Source of the DNA: an uncultured Clostridia bacterium
Lineage (GTDB): Bacteria > Bacillota > Clostridia > TANB77 > CAG-508
Length of the DNA stretch: 54,486 nucleotides
Assembly: GCA_934141605.1 (NCBI GenBank)
Contig: CAKPCL010000008.1
Location: 1 to 54,486, forward strand
Reading direction: 5' to 3'
Below are positions 33,940 to 42,762 of the stretch, piece by piece; position 1 is the first letter of the stretch; each line of letters begins with the position of its first letter. Below the pieces are notes generated by a model. That model was given only the letters and a program-made list of their open reading frames with translations. It made no database searches and was not told the DNA's origin. Position numbers and translations under genes: made by a program.

Positions 33940-35100
33940 TTACATAGCTCTTCTATATAATTCAATAAAATCTTCTTTACTTACATCTCTTGGATTTCCT
34001 GGCTTGCAAGGGTCTTCCATTGCTTTTTCAGCAAGCATTTCAAAATCTTCTTCTTTAGCTCCATAATCTTTTATTGTTTGAGTAATACCAACTGCTTTAG
34101 AAAGTTCACTAATCAACCATACAAATGTATTAATAACATCTTGGTCATTTAAATAAGCTGCATCTGGTCTACCAATTTCACATAAAATTTCTCTAAATCT
34201 TTGTGCTGTTTCTGGACTTTCTCCATTAAATCTCATAACTGTTGGTAAAAGCATTGCATTAGCAATTCCATGTGGTGTATCATATACAGCACCTAATTGA
34301 TGTGCCATTGAGTGAACTATTCCAAGTCCTACATTTGAGAATCCCATACCTGCAATATATTGAGCCATACCCATCATTTCAACTGCTTTTGGGTCTTTTT
34401 CATTTACTGCTGCTGGTAAGTATTTAAATATTAATTTAATAGCCTTCATATGGAACATATCTGACATTTCGTTATGAGCTTTTGTGATATATCCTTCTAT
34501 TGCATGTGTTAGTGCGTCCATACCTGTTGCTGCAGCAAGTGATTTTGGCATTGATGCCATTAAGTCTGAGTCTACTATTGCTACAATTGGAATATCGTTA
34601 GGGTCAACACATACCATTTTTATTTTTCTTTCTTCATCTGTTATTACATAATTTATTGTAACTTCTGATGCTGTTCCTGCTGTTGTTGGTAATGCTATCA
34701 TTGGCATTCCTTTGTTTACTGTGTTTGATAATCCATTTAGAGATTTGATATCTGCTCTATTTGGGTTTGTCATTACTATTGAAATTCCTTTTGCAGTGTC
34801 CATGCTTGAACCACCACCTACAGCTACTATTACATCTGCTCCTGATTCTTTACATGCTACAACTCCGTCTGTTACATTTTTAATTGTTGGGTTTGGTTTG
34901 ATTTCATCATATAGTGAGTATTCAATTCCTGCGTCTGTTAATACTTTTTCTACTTTTGCAGTTACTCCTGCTTCCACTAATGGTTTGTCTGTTACCAAAA
35001 ATACTTTTTTGAATTTTCCTTTTTTAATTTCTTCTGCTAGTACCTCTCTTGCATTGTTTCCAAAATATGATGTTTCGTTTAAAACAAATCTTATTGCCAT
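33940..35100 (-). CDS. Iron-containing alcohol dehydrogenase (FucO-like)
   Basis: NAD(P)-linked, iron-dependent enzyme interconverting aldehydes and primary alcohols in fermentation. At 386 residues it is full length. The dinucleotide motif GGGSSMDTAK is at 95-104, PTTAGTASEV at 138-147, and the metal ligands fall at Asp195, His199, His263 and His277, in line with E. coli FucO (196, 200, 263, 277). It is closest in type to the lactaldehyde reductase/1,3-propanediol dehydrogenase branch; the true substrate is not certain. A single gene with its own promoter (35135-35163) and GGAGG. Confidence 0.92.
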   Translation of the reverse strand: MAIRFVLNETSYFGNNAREVLAEEIKKGKFKKVFLVTDKPLVEAGVTAKVEKVLTDAGIEYSLYDEIKPNPTIKNVTDGVVACKESGADVIVAVGGGSSMDTAKGISIVMTNPNRADIKSLNGLSNTVNKGMPMIALPTTAGTASEVTINYVITDEERKIKMVCVDPNDIPIVAIVDSDLMASMPKSLAAATGMDALTHAIEGYITKAHNEMSDMFHMKAIKLIFKYLPAAVNEKDPKAVEMMGMAQYIAGMGFSNVGLGIVHSMAHQLGAVYDTPHGIANAMLLPTVMRFNGESPETAQRFREILCEIGRPDAAYLNDQDVINTFVWLISELSKAVGITQTIKDYGAKEEDFEMLAEKAMEDPCKPGNPRDVSKEDFIELYRRAM

Positions 35101-35134
35101 TTTAAATTCCTCCTTTGTATTTTAATTTAAATTG

Positions 35135-35163
35135 ATTATAACAATAATATTTTTTTTGTACAA
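35135..35163 (-). promoter_or_regulatory. Sigma-A promoter of the alcohol dehydrogenase gene
   Basis: Minus strand TTGTAC (35163-35158), 17 nt, TATAAT (35140-35135). Confidence 0.7.
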
Positions 35164-35219
35164 TAGTTTTCACATAAATTTTACAATATCTTGTCCCAGG
35201 TTTCTAAAAAAGAGTGTCT

Positions 35220-36365
35220 CTAAACCCCTAAATTAATGCCTACACTTCTTGCTGTTTTTACCAAATCATCTTCCATAGTAACCTTTCTTTGATTACTTTC
35301 AGCTGTATTTCCAGAAACAGCGCCAATCTCCTTGTTTTGTCCAACAACATCTTCTAAAGATGCGTAATCTATTTTACCATTTTTAATAACAACTAAATTT
35401 CCAAATTTTTCTTCAATAGCCAATCTCATTGCAGCAGTACCATATTTAGTTGATAAAACCCTATCAAATGCAGTAGGTGTTCCACCTCTTTGCATATAGC
35501 CAAGTGTAGTGTTTCTAGCCTCTAGGCCTGTTAATTCTTGTAATTGTTTTGCTACTTTTTCACCAACTCCACCAAGTTTTGTATTATCAACACCTTTTCC
35601 ATTGTCTCTTACATTTTCAACAGTAATTTCTCCGTCTTTTGGTTTAGCACCTTCTGCAACAACTACAACACTAAAGTTTTTACCTCTTTTTTGTCTATTT
35701 TTAATTTTTTCTGCAACTCTATTTATATCATATGGAATCTCTGGAATTAATGCAACATCTGCACCACCTGCGATTGCTGATTCTAATGCTATCCATCCAG
35801 CATATCTTCCCATAACTTCTAATACCATTATTCTATGATGTGTTTCTCCTGTTGTATGGAGTCTATCAATTGCTTCCATTGCAACAGATACAGCAGTATT
35901 ATATCCAAATGTAATTTCTGTACAAGCAACATCATTATCAATTGTTTTAGGAACTCCTATTACATTTACACCTTTTGTTGCAAAATCTCTAGCAGACTTT
36001 TGTGTACCGTCTCCTCCTAATGTAAATATACAATCAAATTCATCTTTTTTGATATTTTCTACACATACATCAGACAAATCCTTATATTCAACTGTTCCGT
36101 CTTCATTTGTAACTTTATAATTGAACACATTTGCATTTGTTGATGAACCTATTATTGAACCACCTTTTGGTAAAATGCCTTCAGCGTTTCCAGCTTCTGC
36201 TGTACTTAATCTTTCATATTCATTTTTTAATAAGCCATTATATCCATCTATAAATCCATAACACTCCACTCCACTATTTTCAGCTGTTTTAACAATTCCT
36301 CTTATTACTGCATTAAAACCTGCTACATCTCCTCCGTTTGCTAATATTGCAACTTTTTTAATCAT
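35220..36365 (-). CDS. pfkA: 6-phosphofructokinase (ATP-type Gly with PPi-type Lys)
   Basis: Phosphorylates fructose 6-phosphate in glycolysis. Key motifs are ILANGGDVAGFNAVIRG near 7-23, GGDGTQ near 117 (Gly at the position that marks ATP use), PKTIDND near 138 (Lys where bacterial ATP enzymes have Gly), MEAIDRLHTT and VMGRYAGWIALE. The Gly plus Lys pair is seen in group III type enzymes, so ATP is the likely donor but PPi use is not excluded. The ATG at 36365 is chosen because GGAGG lies eight nucleotides upstream; the TTG at 36380 is inside that site. 381 residues. Confidence 0.92.
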   Translation of the reverse strand: MIKKVAILANGGDVAGFNAVIRGIVKTAENSGVECYGFIDGYNGLLKNEYERLSTAEAGNAEGILPKGGSIIGSSTNANVFNYKVTNEDGTVEYKDLSDVCVENIKKDEFDCIFTLGGDGTQKSARDFATKGVNVIGVPKTIDNDVACTEITFGYNTAVSVAMEAIDRLHTTGETHHRIMVLEVMGRYAGWIALESAIAGGADVALIPEIPYDINRVAEKIKNRQKRGKNFSVVVVAEGAKPKDGEITVENVRDNGKGVDNTKLGGVGEKVAKQLQELTGLEARNTTLGYMQRGGTPTAFDRVLSTKYGTAAMRLAIEEKFGNLVVIKNGKIDYASLEDVVGQNKEIGAVSGNTAESNQRKVTMEDDLVKTARSVGINLGV

Positions 36366-36400
36366 TTTTAATTCCTCCAATTCAATTATATTTTAAAATA

Positions 36401-36925
36401 TTATTTTGCTATAAGACTTTTTAATTCTTCATCAGCTTTAAGTTCCTTACTTAAAAACTGGAAAGCCCTTTTGTCCTGTTTTACCGCAATTTCTGCAATT
36501 TCCTTATCACTTCTTAATCGTAAACTAGCATACTTTACAATCAATCCCTTATTCTCTACTGCAGTCTTCACAACCTCTTTATCATCTCTTAACTTTTCAC
36601 TAGCATAATACAAAGTTTGTCCATAATTTCTTACACTTGCCATAATAATATCCTTGTCAGCCCTTAATCTTTCTGAAGCATAGCATGCAGTCCATGGTGC
36701 TCCACTTATTGCAAGTAACATCATTTCTTTATTATCTTTTAGACGATTAGAAGCAAATTCCATTGCTTCACCGTCCTGTTGTAATGCCTCTTTTACAATT
36801 TCTTCATCGTCTTGAAATTCCGGTATTGCAAATTCTAAAAGCTTTCCTTTGGTTTTTACTGTTTGTAGTACATATTCCCTGTTATCTTTATTTTCTTTCA
36901 TTTTAGTTACATCTGGATCTTCCAT
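36401..36925 (-). CDS. DUF4116 repeat protein
   Basis: A 174-residue soluble protein built of four to five repeats of about 24 residues with the pattern LxFASxxLKDDKExxxxAVxxxG (EFASNRLKDNKEMMLLAI, CYASERLRADKDIIMASV, YYASEKLRDDKEVVKTAV, KYASLRLRSDKEIAEIAV). This is the DUF4116 repeat found in protist and bacterial leucine-rich-like arrays; its function is unknown. It sits between trmB and pfkA on the same strand with GAGGAG before the ATG. Confidence 0.82.
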   Translation of the reverse strand: MEDPDVTKMKENKDNREYVLQTVKTKGKLLEFAIPEFQDDEEIVKEALQQDGEAMEFASNRLKDNKEMMLLAISGAPWTACYASERLRADKDIIMASVRNYGQTLYYASEKLRDDKEVVKTAVENKGLIVKYASLRLRSDKEIAEIAVKQDKRAFQFLSKELKADEELKSLIAK

Positions 36926-36957
36926 TTTTTACTCCTCATATTTAGTATTAAGACTTT

Positions 36958-37632
36958 CTAATTTGTCTGGTTAACCTTTTTTGCTATTAATGCTTTTATT
37001 TTTATGCCTTGTTCTGAAAACATCTTTTCATGCTCTGTCTCTATATTGTTTTTAAATATTGGTTCATTATGTAAGTCATATGTTTTTGACATTATTTCAA
37101 AGCCACTTTCTTTAAAGTAAACTAAGCTTGAATTAAATAAATCATCATCATCTGTCTTGAAATATATTTCTCCGTTTTCAGCTAAAAATTGTCTATATTT
37201 TTCAAGTTGTCGTGTATGTGTTAGTCTCTTTTTTCTATGTTTACCTTTTGGCCATGGATTACAAAAATTAATGTATATCCTTTCTATATTATCTTTCTCA
37301 TTCAGAATCATTAATATTCTTTCTATGTCAAATCTTGTTAAAATAATGTTATTAGGTTCTATATTTTTTTCTTTATAAATTTGTTCTACATTTCTTTTAG
37401 CTAGTCCTAACATTGCATCTACTAAATCGATAGCTATGTAATTTGTGTTTAAATTGCTTGATGCTAAATTTGATATGAATTGTCCTTTTCCGCACCCTAG
37501 TTCCAGATGTATTGGATTTTCTGGGTTTTCAAAAAGAGTTTTCCATTTCCCTTTATATTCTTCTGGGTTGTCTATGTAAAATTTACTGGCTTCTAGTTCT
37601 GGTCTAGCCCATTTTTTGTATCTGATTCTCAT
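36958..37632 (-). CDS. trmB: tRNA (guanine-N7-)-methyltransferase
   Basis: Makes m7G46 in tRNA with SAM. The 224-residue protein has the SAM motif HLELGCGKGQF near 43-53, AIDLVDAMLG, and the family signature INFCNPWPKGKHRKKRLTH near 121-139. The ATG at 37632 (MRIRYKKWARPEL) with AGAGG upstream is preferred; the frame continues to 37689 without a ribosome site. Confidence 0.95.
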   Translation of the reverse strand: MRIRYKKWARPELEASKFYIDNPEEYKGKWKTLFENPENPIHLELGCGKGQFISNLASSNLNTNYIAIDLVDAMLGLAKRNVEQIYKEKNIEPNNIILTRFDIERILMILNEKDNIERIYINFCNPWPKGKHRKKRLTHTRQLEKYRQFLAENGEIYFKTDDDDLFNSSLVYFKESGFEIMSKTYDLHNEPIFKNNIETEHEKMFSEQGIKIKALIAKKVNQTN

Positions 37633-37813
37633 TTTTGTTCCTCTCTTGCTTGTTTTATAAATATTTTCTCTTGAAAGAATTATATACATTTTTTTAAAAA
37701 AAGTAAAGGTAAAATTTGTATTTTTTGTGTCTACATGGTAAAATTAGTTATAGTTTTAAAATGTTGATATAGTAATATTTTTTACAAAAATTGTTGAATT
37801 TTAAGGAGTTTTT

Positions 37814-38686
37814 ATGAAATTAGAATATGTTATAAAAAATAATGAATTAAATATAAATCAAATTTTGCAAAATGAATTAAATATGTCTTCAAGATTGCTT
37901 TATAAATTAATTAAAGGTGAAAAAATTCTATTAAATGGTGATGTATGTGATACAAGAAATTTTGGCAATTCTGGTGATCTATTGATTGTTGATTTTGACT
38001 ATGAAGAAGATAATTCTAATATTGTTCCTACAAAGATGTCTTTAGATATTGTGTTTGAAGATGAGTGGTTATTGGTTATTAATAAACCTGCAGGCATTGC
38101 AGTTCACCCTTCAATTTTACATTATTCAGATTCTTTGTGTAATGGAGTAAAGTTTTATTTTGATTCTATTGGATTGAACAAAAAGATTAGGCCTGTTAAT
38201 AGACTTGATTTAAATACTTCTGGTTTGGTGGTTTTTGCAAAATGTGAGTATATTCAAGAGTGTTTAATTAGTCAAATGAAGAATAAACAGTTTAAAAAGG
38301 AATACTTGGCAGTTTGTAATGGATTTTTTGAAGAAAAATCTGGTACAATTAATTTGCCTATTGCAAGAAAAGAAAATAGTATTATTGAAAGATGTATTTC
38401 TGAAAGTGGTCAAAGTGCTATTACACATTATGAAGTTTTAAAAGAGTTTGATAATTATTCTTTGGTTAAATGTTCTTTGGAGACTGGAAGGACTCATCAA
38501 ATTAGGGTTCATATGTCTGCTATTGGGCACTCTTTAATTGGTGATTCTTTGTATGGTTCTATTTCTGATTTAATTGATAGACAGGCTTTGCATTGCTATA
38601 ATTTGCAATTTATTCACCCTGTTTATAAAGAACCGTTGAATTTATATGGTGAAATACCTTTGGATTTTAAAAACTTAAGAGAGTAA
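37814..38686 (+). CDS. RluA-family 23S rRNA/tRNA pseudouridine synthase
   Basis: A 290-residue enzyme converting uridine to pseudouridine in RNA. An S4-like N-terminal RNA-binding domain (about 15-75) is followed by the catalytic domain with RPVNRLDLNTSGLVVFAK near 127-144 (catalytic Asp in RLD) and ETGRTHQIRVHMSAIGH near 224-240. AAGGAG precedes the ATG. Whether it is RluD- or YhcT-like cannot be settled. Its stop codon lies inside the P1 helix of the convergent RNase P RNA gene. Confidence 0.9.
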   Translation: MKLEYVIKNNELNINQILQNELNMSSRLLYKLIKGEKILLNGDVCDTRNFGNSGDLLIVDFDYEEDNSNIVPTKMSLDIVFEDEWLLVINKPAGIAVHPSILHYSDSLCNGVKFYFDSIGLNKKIRPVNRLDLNTSGLVVFAKCEYIQECLISQMKNKQFKKEYLAVCNGFFEEKSGTINLPIARKENSIIERCISESGQSAITHYEVLKEFDNYSLVKCSLETGRTHQIRVHMSAIGHSLIGDSLYGSISDLIDRQALHCYNLQFIHPVYKEPLNLYGEIPLDFKNLRE

Positions 38687-39023
38687 ATCTGTAAGCCGGG
38701 TTCTGTCTTTTAAAATAGTCATTTATCTAGGATATATATTGCTATATATCTCAAGCCACGCAACAAGAAGGCGCCGAGCAGGCTTAATCTTCTTTTTAGG
38801 TGTTGCTCCAGATGGGGTTTACACTGTCCCTCTATGTCACCATAGAAGCGGTGAGCTCTTACCTCGCCTTTTCACCCTTACCTATAAATAGGCGGTTATT
38901 TTCTGTTGCACTTTCCTTAGGGTCGCCCCCACTAGACGTTATCTAGCATCATTGCTCTATGGAGCCCGGACTTTCCTCTCGTAATTCCTTTCGAAATTTA
39001 CCAGCGACTATTCAATTTACTCT
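38681..39023 (-). ncRNA. rnpB: RNase P RNA (M1-type)
   Basis: Catalytic RNA that trims tRNA 5' ends. On the minus strand the 5' part reads GAGGAAAGTCCGGGCTCC (P4 region), the middle GGTGAAAAGGCGAGGTAAGAGCTCACC and GAGGGACAGTGTAAACCCC, and the 3' end ACAGAACCCGGCTTACAGA. The ends (AGAGTAAA near 39023 and TTTACTCT near 38681) form the P1 helix. Length is about 343 nt. Its 3' end overlaps the stop codon of the opposing pseudouridine synthase gene. End positions are accurate to a few nucleotides. Confidence 0.95.
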
Positions 39024-39036
39024 GTTTGTTATTATA

Positions 39037-39930
39037 TCATATATTTTGTAATTCTTCTAGTAAATTTTTATATTTTATTAAAAAAACTTCTTTATCTTTT
39101 AATGTTACTGCATTTTGAAGCTCATTAATCATTATATAAGCCTTATTTATATTATATTGATTTCCAGTTTCTTTATCGCTAATATTAGTTATAATCTTTG
39201 TAAATTCTTGTGTTGCGTTATTAGTGTTATTGCTAATTTCTTCCCATTTTTCTTTGTCCAAAATAGTATATGCCTTAAATATATAATTTTTTGTTTTTAA
39301 TATTGTTTTTTCTTTTTCATTTGTTGTACAATTTGCAATAAATTTGCTTAGATAATCGTAAAGAATAGATAATTCATTTAAGCTTTTTTCTTTATCTTCT
39401 TCTTTTACTGCTTGGATTAGATTATCAAATTCTTTATTAAAGTTTGAAATATCTTCTTGTTCTATTGATGTCTGATATAAATCTAAAGTCATCTGATATA
39501 AAGATGAATATATTTTTTCAACATCATTTTTAATTTGTTTCCAGTCTATTTCTGTATCTTTAGTTAATATCCCTATTTCTTCTAATTCGTATTGTTTATT
39601 GTCTTTTGAATTTTCACTTTCTTCTAAATTTTGGCTTTTTTCATCTTGACTTTTGCTGTTTGTAGAATCTTGTTTAGAACTTGTTTTCTGACTTTCATTT
39701 TCTTCTTGTTTTATTTCTTTAGAGGAAATTTTATAATTTTCAAAGCTTATGTTGTTGAATTGGTTAAATAATTTTTGAAATTCATTTTCAAAGTATTTTA
39801 TTTCTGCTAATGTTTTTTCGTCTAATTTTTCATTTGAATTATTTTTTCCAAAAACTTTATACATAAAAAATCCAGATAATAAAACAATTAATATTAGTGC
39901 TATATAAGCTATTCTAGTATATTTTTTCAA
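39037..39930 (-). CDS. Hypothetical membrane-anchored, helical extracytoplasmic protein
   Basis: A 297-residue protein with a TTG start at 39930 (CGGAGG upstream), one N-terminal transmembrane helix (about 8-25), a Ser/Lys/Gln/Glu-rich linker (about 70-110) and a long all-helical domain. No family was recognised. It is 14 nt above the rnpB 5' end on the same strand, so it could share transcripts with the RNA or lie just upstream of its promoter. Confidence 0.75.
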   Translation of the reverse strand: MKKYTRIAYIALILIVLLSGFFMYKVFGKNNSNEKLDEKTLAEIKYFENEFQKLFNQFNNISFENYKISSKEIKQEENESQKTSSKQDSTNSKSQDEKSQNLEESENSKDNKQYELEEIGILTKDTEIDWKQIKNDVEKIYSSLYQMTLDLYQTSIEQEDISNFNKEFDNLIQAVKEEDKEKSLNELSILYDYLSKFIANCTTNEKEKTILKTKNYIFKAYTILDKEKWEEISNNTNNATQEFTKIITNISDKETGNQYNINKAYIMINELQNAVTLKDKEVFLIKYKNLLEELQNI

Positions 39931-40074
39931 AATATTACCTCCGTTTGTTAATATTTTATTTATTGTTATTATTGTCTTTTTTTTCTAAAGTATTCTAATT
40001 TTATTTTCTATGTATATTTTTTATAATTTAATAATATAATAAATAATAATAAGTACATAAAATAGGAGTTAATT

Positions 40075-40353
40075 ATGGTTTCTGTTAATTTATATAGCGA
40101 AAGTTCAAAGGAGTTAGAAAAGTTTTTGTGTTCTTTTTATAATTCTTCTTTTAATATTAATAATAATTTAAATTGGGAGCATAAATATGAAAATCCGATT
40201 GAGATTACTGAAATTATAGGTGCTTTTGTTGATAATTTTGAGGATTTTAAAATTATGATGTGGGTTTCTTTAGATAAGGGTGTTTATATTCATGTTACTG
40301 AAAAAAATGCTGATAAATTAATTAGATATTTATATGAAAGATATCCTTATTAA
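40075..40353 (+). CDS. Small hypothetical protein
   Basis: A 92-residue protein with AGGAG before the ATG. The pattern (EITEIIGAFVDNFEDFKIMMWVSLDKGVYIHVTEKNADKLIRYLYERYPY) suggests an alpha/beta domain and resembles small conserved clostridial proteins of unknown role. It contains no CGG. A terminator at 40413-40442 is shared with the convergent zinc-ribbon gene. Confidence 0.7.
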   Translation: MVSVNLYSESSKELEKFLCSFYNSSFNINNNLNWEHKYENPIEITEIIGAFVDNFEDFKIMMWVSLDKGVYIHVTEKNADKLIRYLYERYPY

Positions 40354-40412
40354 AATTACTTTTCTAAAACAATACTTATATATTAACATTTATTTTTACT
40401 AAACTGTAATAT

Positions 40413-40442
40413 AAAAAAGGGAATTAAAAATTTCCCTTTTTA
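40413..40442. terminator. Bidirectional terminator
   Basis: AAAAAAGGGAAATT-like arms (AAAAAAGGGAATT and AATTTCCCTTTTT) pair around an A-rich loop with T runs on both strands. Confidence 0.85.
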
Positions 40443-40447
40443 TTTTA

Positions 40448-40933
40448 CTAATCATTATTTTCATCAACATTAGATTCAACTTCTACTGTCTTTTCTAAAT
40501 TTGTTTTTTCTTCAGAAGTTTCTTCTTTTACTTCTTCCTTTACTTCTTCTTTTTGTTCTTCATGTTGTTCCTCTTGTTTAGCCCCACATTTTGGACAAAA
40601 TTGTACATCTTTTTCTATTTCAGTAAAGCAATTTGGACATTGTTTTTTATCCTTTAATTCTAGACACTCTTTTAATATTGACTCTATTTCATCACTTAAG
40701 CAATCAATTTTTGTACAATCTTCTTTTAATTCATTTGAAATATCTTGTTTTGGTTCTATTGTGTGATTTTCATATACTTTTTTACCAATTTCTTGATATA
40801 TATTATTTATTTCAGATTTTAATTCTCCCATTTTCATTCTAAGTTTAGCTTCTTTAGCTAATTTCCCAGTTTTATCAGCTGTTACTTTGTATGCTTCACT
40901 TGCTTTTTTTCCTAATTTATTAAAAAATTCCAT
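40448..40933 (-). CDS. Zinc-ribbon, coiled-coil protein
   Basis: A 161-residue protein: an N-terminal amphipathic/helical region with KLGKKASEAYKVTADKTGKLAKEAK, a coiled coil to about 95, a zinc ribbon (CPNCFTEIEKDVQFCPKCG at about 99-117, the CxxC...CxxC pattern) and a Glu/Lys-rich disordered tail. The ATG at 40933 follows GGAGG. The pattern is common in Firmicutes; the role is unknown. Confidence 0.8.
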   Translation of the reverse strand: MEFFNKLGKKASEAYKVTADKTGKLAKEAKLRMKMGELKSEINNIYQEIGKKVYENHTIEPKQDISNELKEDCTKIDCLSDEIESILKECLELKDKKQCPNCFTEIEKDVQFCPKCGAKQEEQHEEQKEEVKEEVKEETSEEKTNLEKTVEVESNVDENND

Positions 40934-41017
40934 ATATATTCCTCCCATTTTAGGTTCAAAAATGTATTCTTTTTTTGAACCATTTATTATAAATATTATT
41001 TCATTTATTTTTATATT

Positions 41018-41998
41018 TTATTCCATTTTTTTGTCTCTTGTCATTAGATTTTTTACTGCTTCTTTAGGATCTAATTTTTCATAAAGTACTTTATATACTG
41101 TTTCAACTATCGGCATTTCTATGTTATGTAATTTTCCAAGTTCATATGCTACTTCAATATTATCAATACTTTCAATTACCATACCAACTTCTTTTTTTGT
41201 ATCTTCTAGTGACACTCCTTGACCTATTAATAATCCTGCTTTTCTATTTCTACTGTGTTCACTCAAACATGTTACTATTAAATCTCCAAGTCCACTTAAT
41301 CCATAAAAAGTTTCTTCTTTTCCGCCTAGTTCTACTCCAAGTCTTGATATTTCTTTTAATCCTCTTGTTATTAATGCTGCAAAACTATTGTCTCCAAGCC
41401 CTATTCCAGCAGCTACACCTGAGCAAAAAGCTATAATATTTTTTAATGCGCCTCCTAACTCTACTCCTTTAACATCATTTGATGTATATATTCTCATTTT
41501 TTCTGACATAAATGTGTCTTGAACTTTTTTCAATATATTTTGGTGTTTTGATGCTACTACTAATGCAGTTGGTATTGCAACAGAAACTTCTTCAGCATGA
41601 CTTGGACCTGATAAAACTCCAATTTTTGCTTCTGGCATTTCATCTAAAATAACTTCATCTAGTGTTTCTAATGTTTCTTTTTCAAAGCCTTTTCCGCATA
41701 TTATTATAGGTGTGTTTCCTACATATTTCTTATATTGTTTAAATGTGCTTCTTGTAAATTTTGATGGAGTAACATGTAAAATTAATTCTGCATCATTTAA
41801 TACTTCTTCAAAATTAGTTGAACAAGATATGTTTTCAGGTAAAACTAGTCCTGGTAAAAATTTGCATTTTTTCTCATTATTTATAATGTCTCTTTCTTCT
41901 TCCATAAAAGACCATATTTTTACCTTGTGTCCTATGCTTGCTAAATGAACTGCTAAGGCAACTCCCCAGCTTCCACTTCCTATTATTGCTATATTCAT
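41018..41998 (-). CDS. gpsA: Glycerol-3-phosphate dehydrogenase [NAD(P)+]
   Basis: Makes sn-glycerol 3-phosphate from dihydroxyacetone phosphate for phospholipid synthesis. The 326-residue protein has the nucleotide motif IGSGSWGVALA near 5-15, the CGKGFE and LSGPSHAEEV motifs near 103 and 131, the catalytic lysine region GGALKNIIAFCSG near 182, and SRNRKAG near 248. It is followed closely by plsY in reverse order of transcription (plsY is upstream), giving a phospholipid-precursor pair. Confidence 0.96.
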   Translation of the reverse strand: MNIAIIGSGSWGVALAVHLASIGHKVKIWSFMEEERDIINNEKKCKFLPGLVLPENISCSTNFEEVLNDAELILHVTPSKFTRSTFKQYKKYVGNTPIIICGKGFEKETLETLDEVILDEMPEAKIGVLSGPSHAEEVSVAIPTALVVASKHQNILKKVQDTFMSEKMRIYTSNDVKGVELGGALKNIIAFCSGVAAGIGLGDNSFAALITRGLKEISRLGVELGGKEETFYGLSGLGDLIVTCLSEHSRNRKAGLLIGQGVSLEDTKKEVGMVIESIDNIEVAYELGKLHNIEMPIVETVYKVLYEKLDPKEAVKNLMTRDKKME

Positions 41999-42028
41999 TT
42001 TTTTCCTCCTTTGTTTTATTATTATAAA

Positions 42029-42676
42029 TTATTTTGTACCTTTAAAACTTAATTTATTTTCAGTTCCGTTTAATATTCTTTTTATATTCTCTCTATGATT
42101 ATATAAAACAATTATTGCTAATATAACACTATATATAAAATATACATTTCCATTTTTTCCTTCTGTTAATACTGTATAATGCTGATTTATGAATAATGTT
42201 AAAACAGGAAATAGTACTGCTGCTCCACAAGATCCTAATGAAACCATTTTAGTTAAAGCCATTAGAACAAGTGCAAACACTAAACAAATTAATCCAATTT
42301 GCCAATTACTCATAAGTAATACACCTAAAGAAGTCGCAACACCCTTTCCACCTTTAAATCCGAAAAATACTGGGAAAGTATGTCCTATTACAACTGAAAT
42401 TCCTGCAATTTGTAAAAGTAATTCTCTATCTAAGTTTTTAAAAATATTTCCAATAATTATTGCTATTACTATTGAAACCACACCCTTTAAAATATCACAT
42501 ATTAAAGTAATTGCAGCTGCTTTTTTTCCTACAGAGCGTAGCATATTTGTGGTTCCTGCATTTCCACTCCCTTTTTGTCTTACATCAAACCCTGCCATTT
42601 TTTTGCTGATTATAATTGAAAAATTCACACTTCCTATTAAGTATGCAATTATTGCTACAATAATATAAGCTAACAT
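42029..42676 (-). CDS. plsY: Glycerol-3-phosphate acyltransferase PlsY
   Basis: Uses acyl phosphate to acylate glycerol 3-phosphate, the first step of phospholipid assembly in most Firmicutes. The 215-residue membrane protein has five or more helices and the three family motifs: GSVNFSIIISK near 15-25, GSGNAGTTNMLR near 36-47 and GHTFPVFFGFKGGKGVATSLG near 97-117. It sits between der and gpsA on the same strand. The gap to der holds a double TGTCC repeat. Confidence 0.96.
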   Translation of the reverse strand: MLAYIIVAIIAYLIGSVNFSIIISKKMAGFDVRQKGSGNAGTTNMLRSVGKKAAAITLICDILKGVVSIVIAIIIGNIFKNLDRELLLQIAGISVVIGHTFPVFFGFKGGKGVATSLGVLLMSNWQIGLICLVFALVLMALTKMVSLGSCGAAVLFPVLTLFINQHYTVLTEGKNGNVYFIYSVILAIIVLYNHRENIKRILNGTENKLSFKGTK

Positions 42677-42701
42677 ATTTTATTCCTCCTTTTTTTCCCA
42701 A

Positions 42702-42762
42702 TGTCCAACAGGGACGGTTCTATTTGGACATTTTGTCCAAACGGGACGGTTCTTTTTGGACA
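42702..42762. repeat. Dispersed TGTCC-type repeat, copy 3 (tandem pair)
   Basis: Two units in the same orientation (42702-42730 and 42734-42762) fill the gap between the der stop codon (42763) and the plsY ribosome site. Confidence 0.9.
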
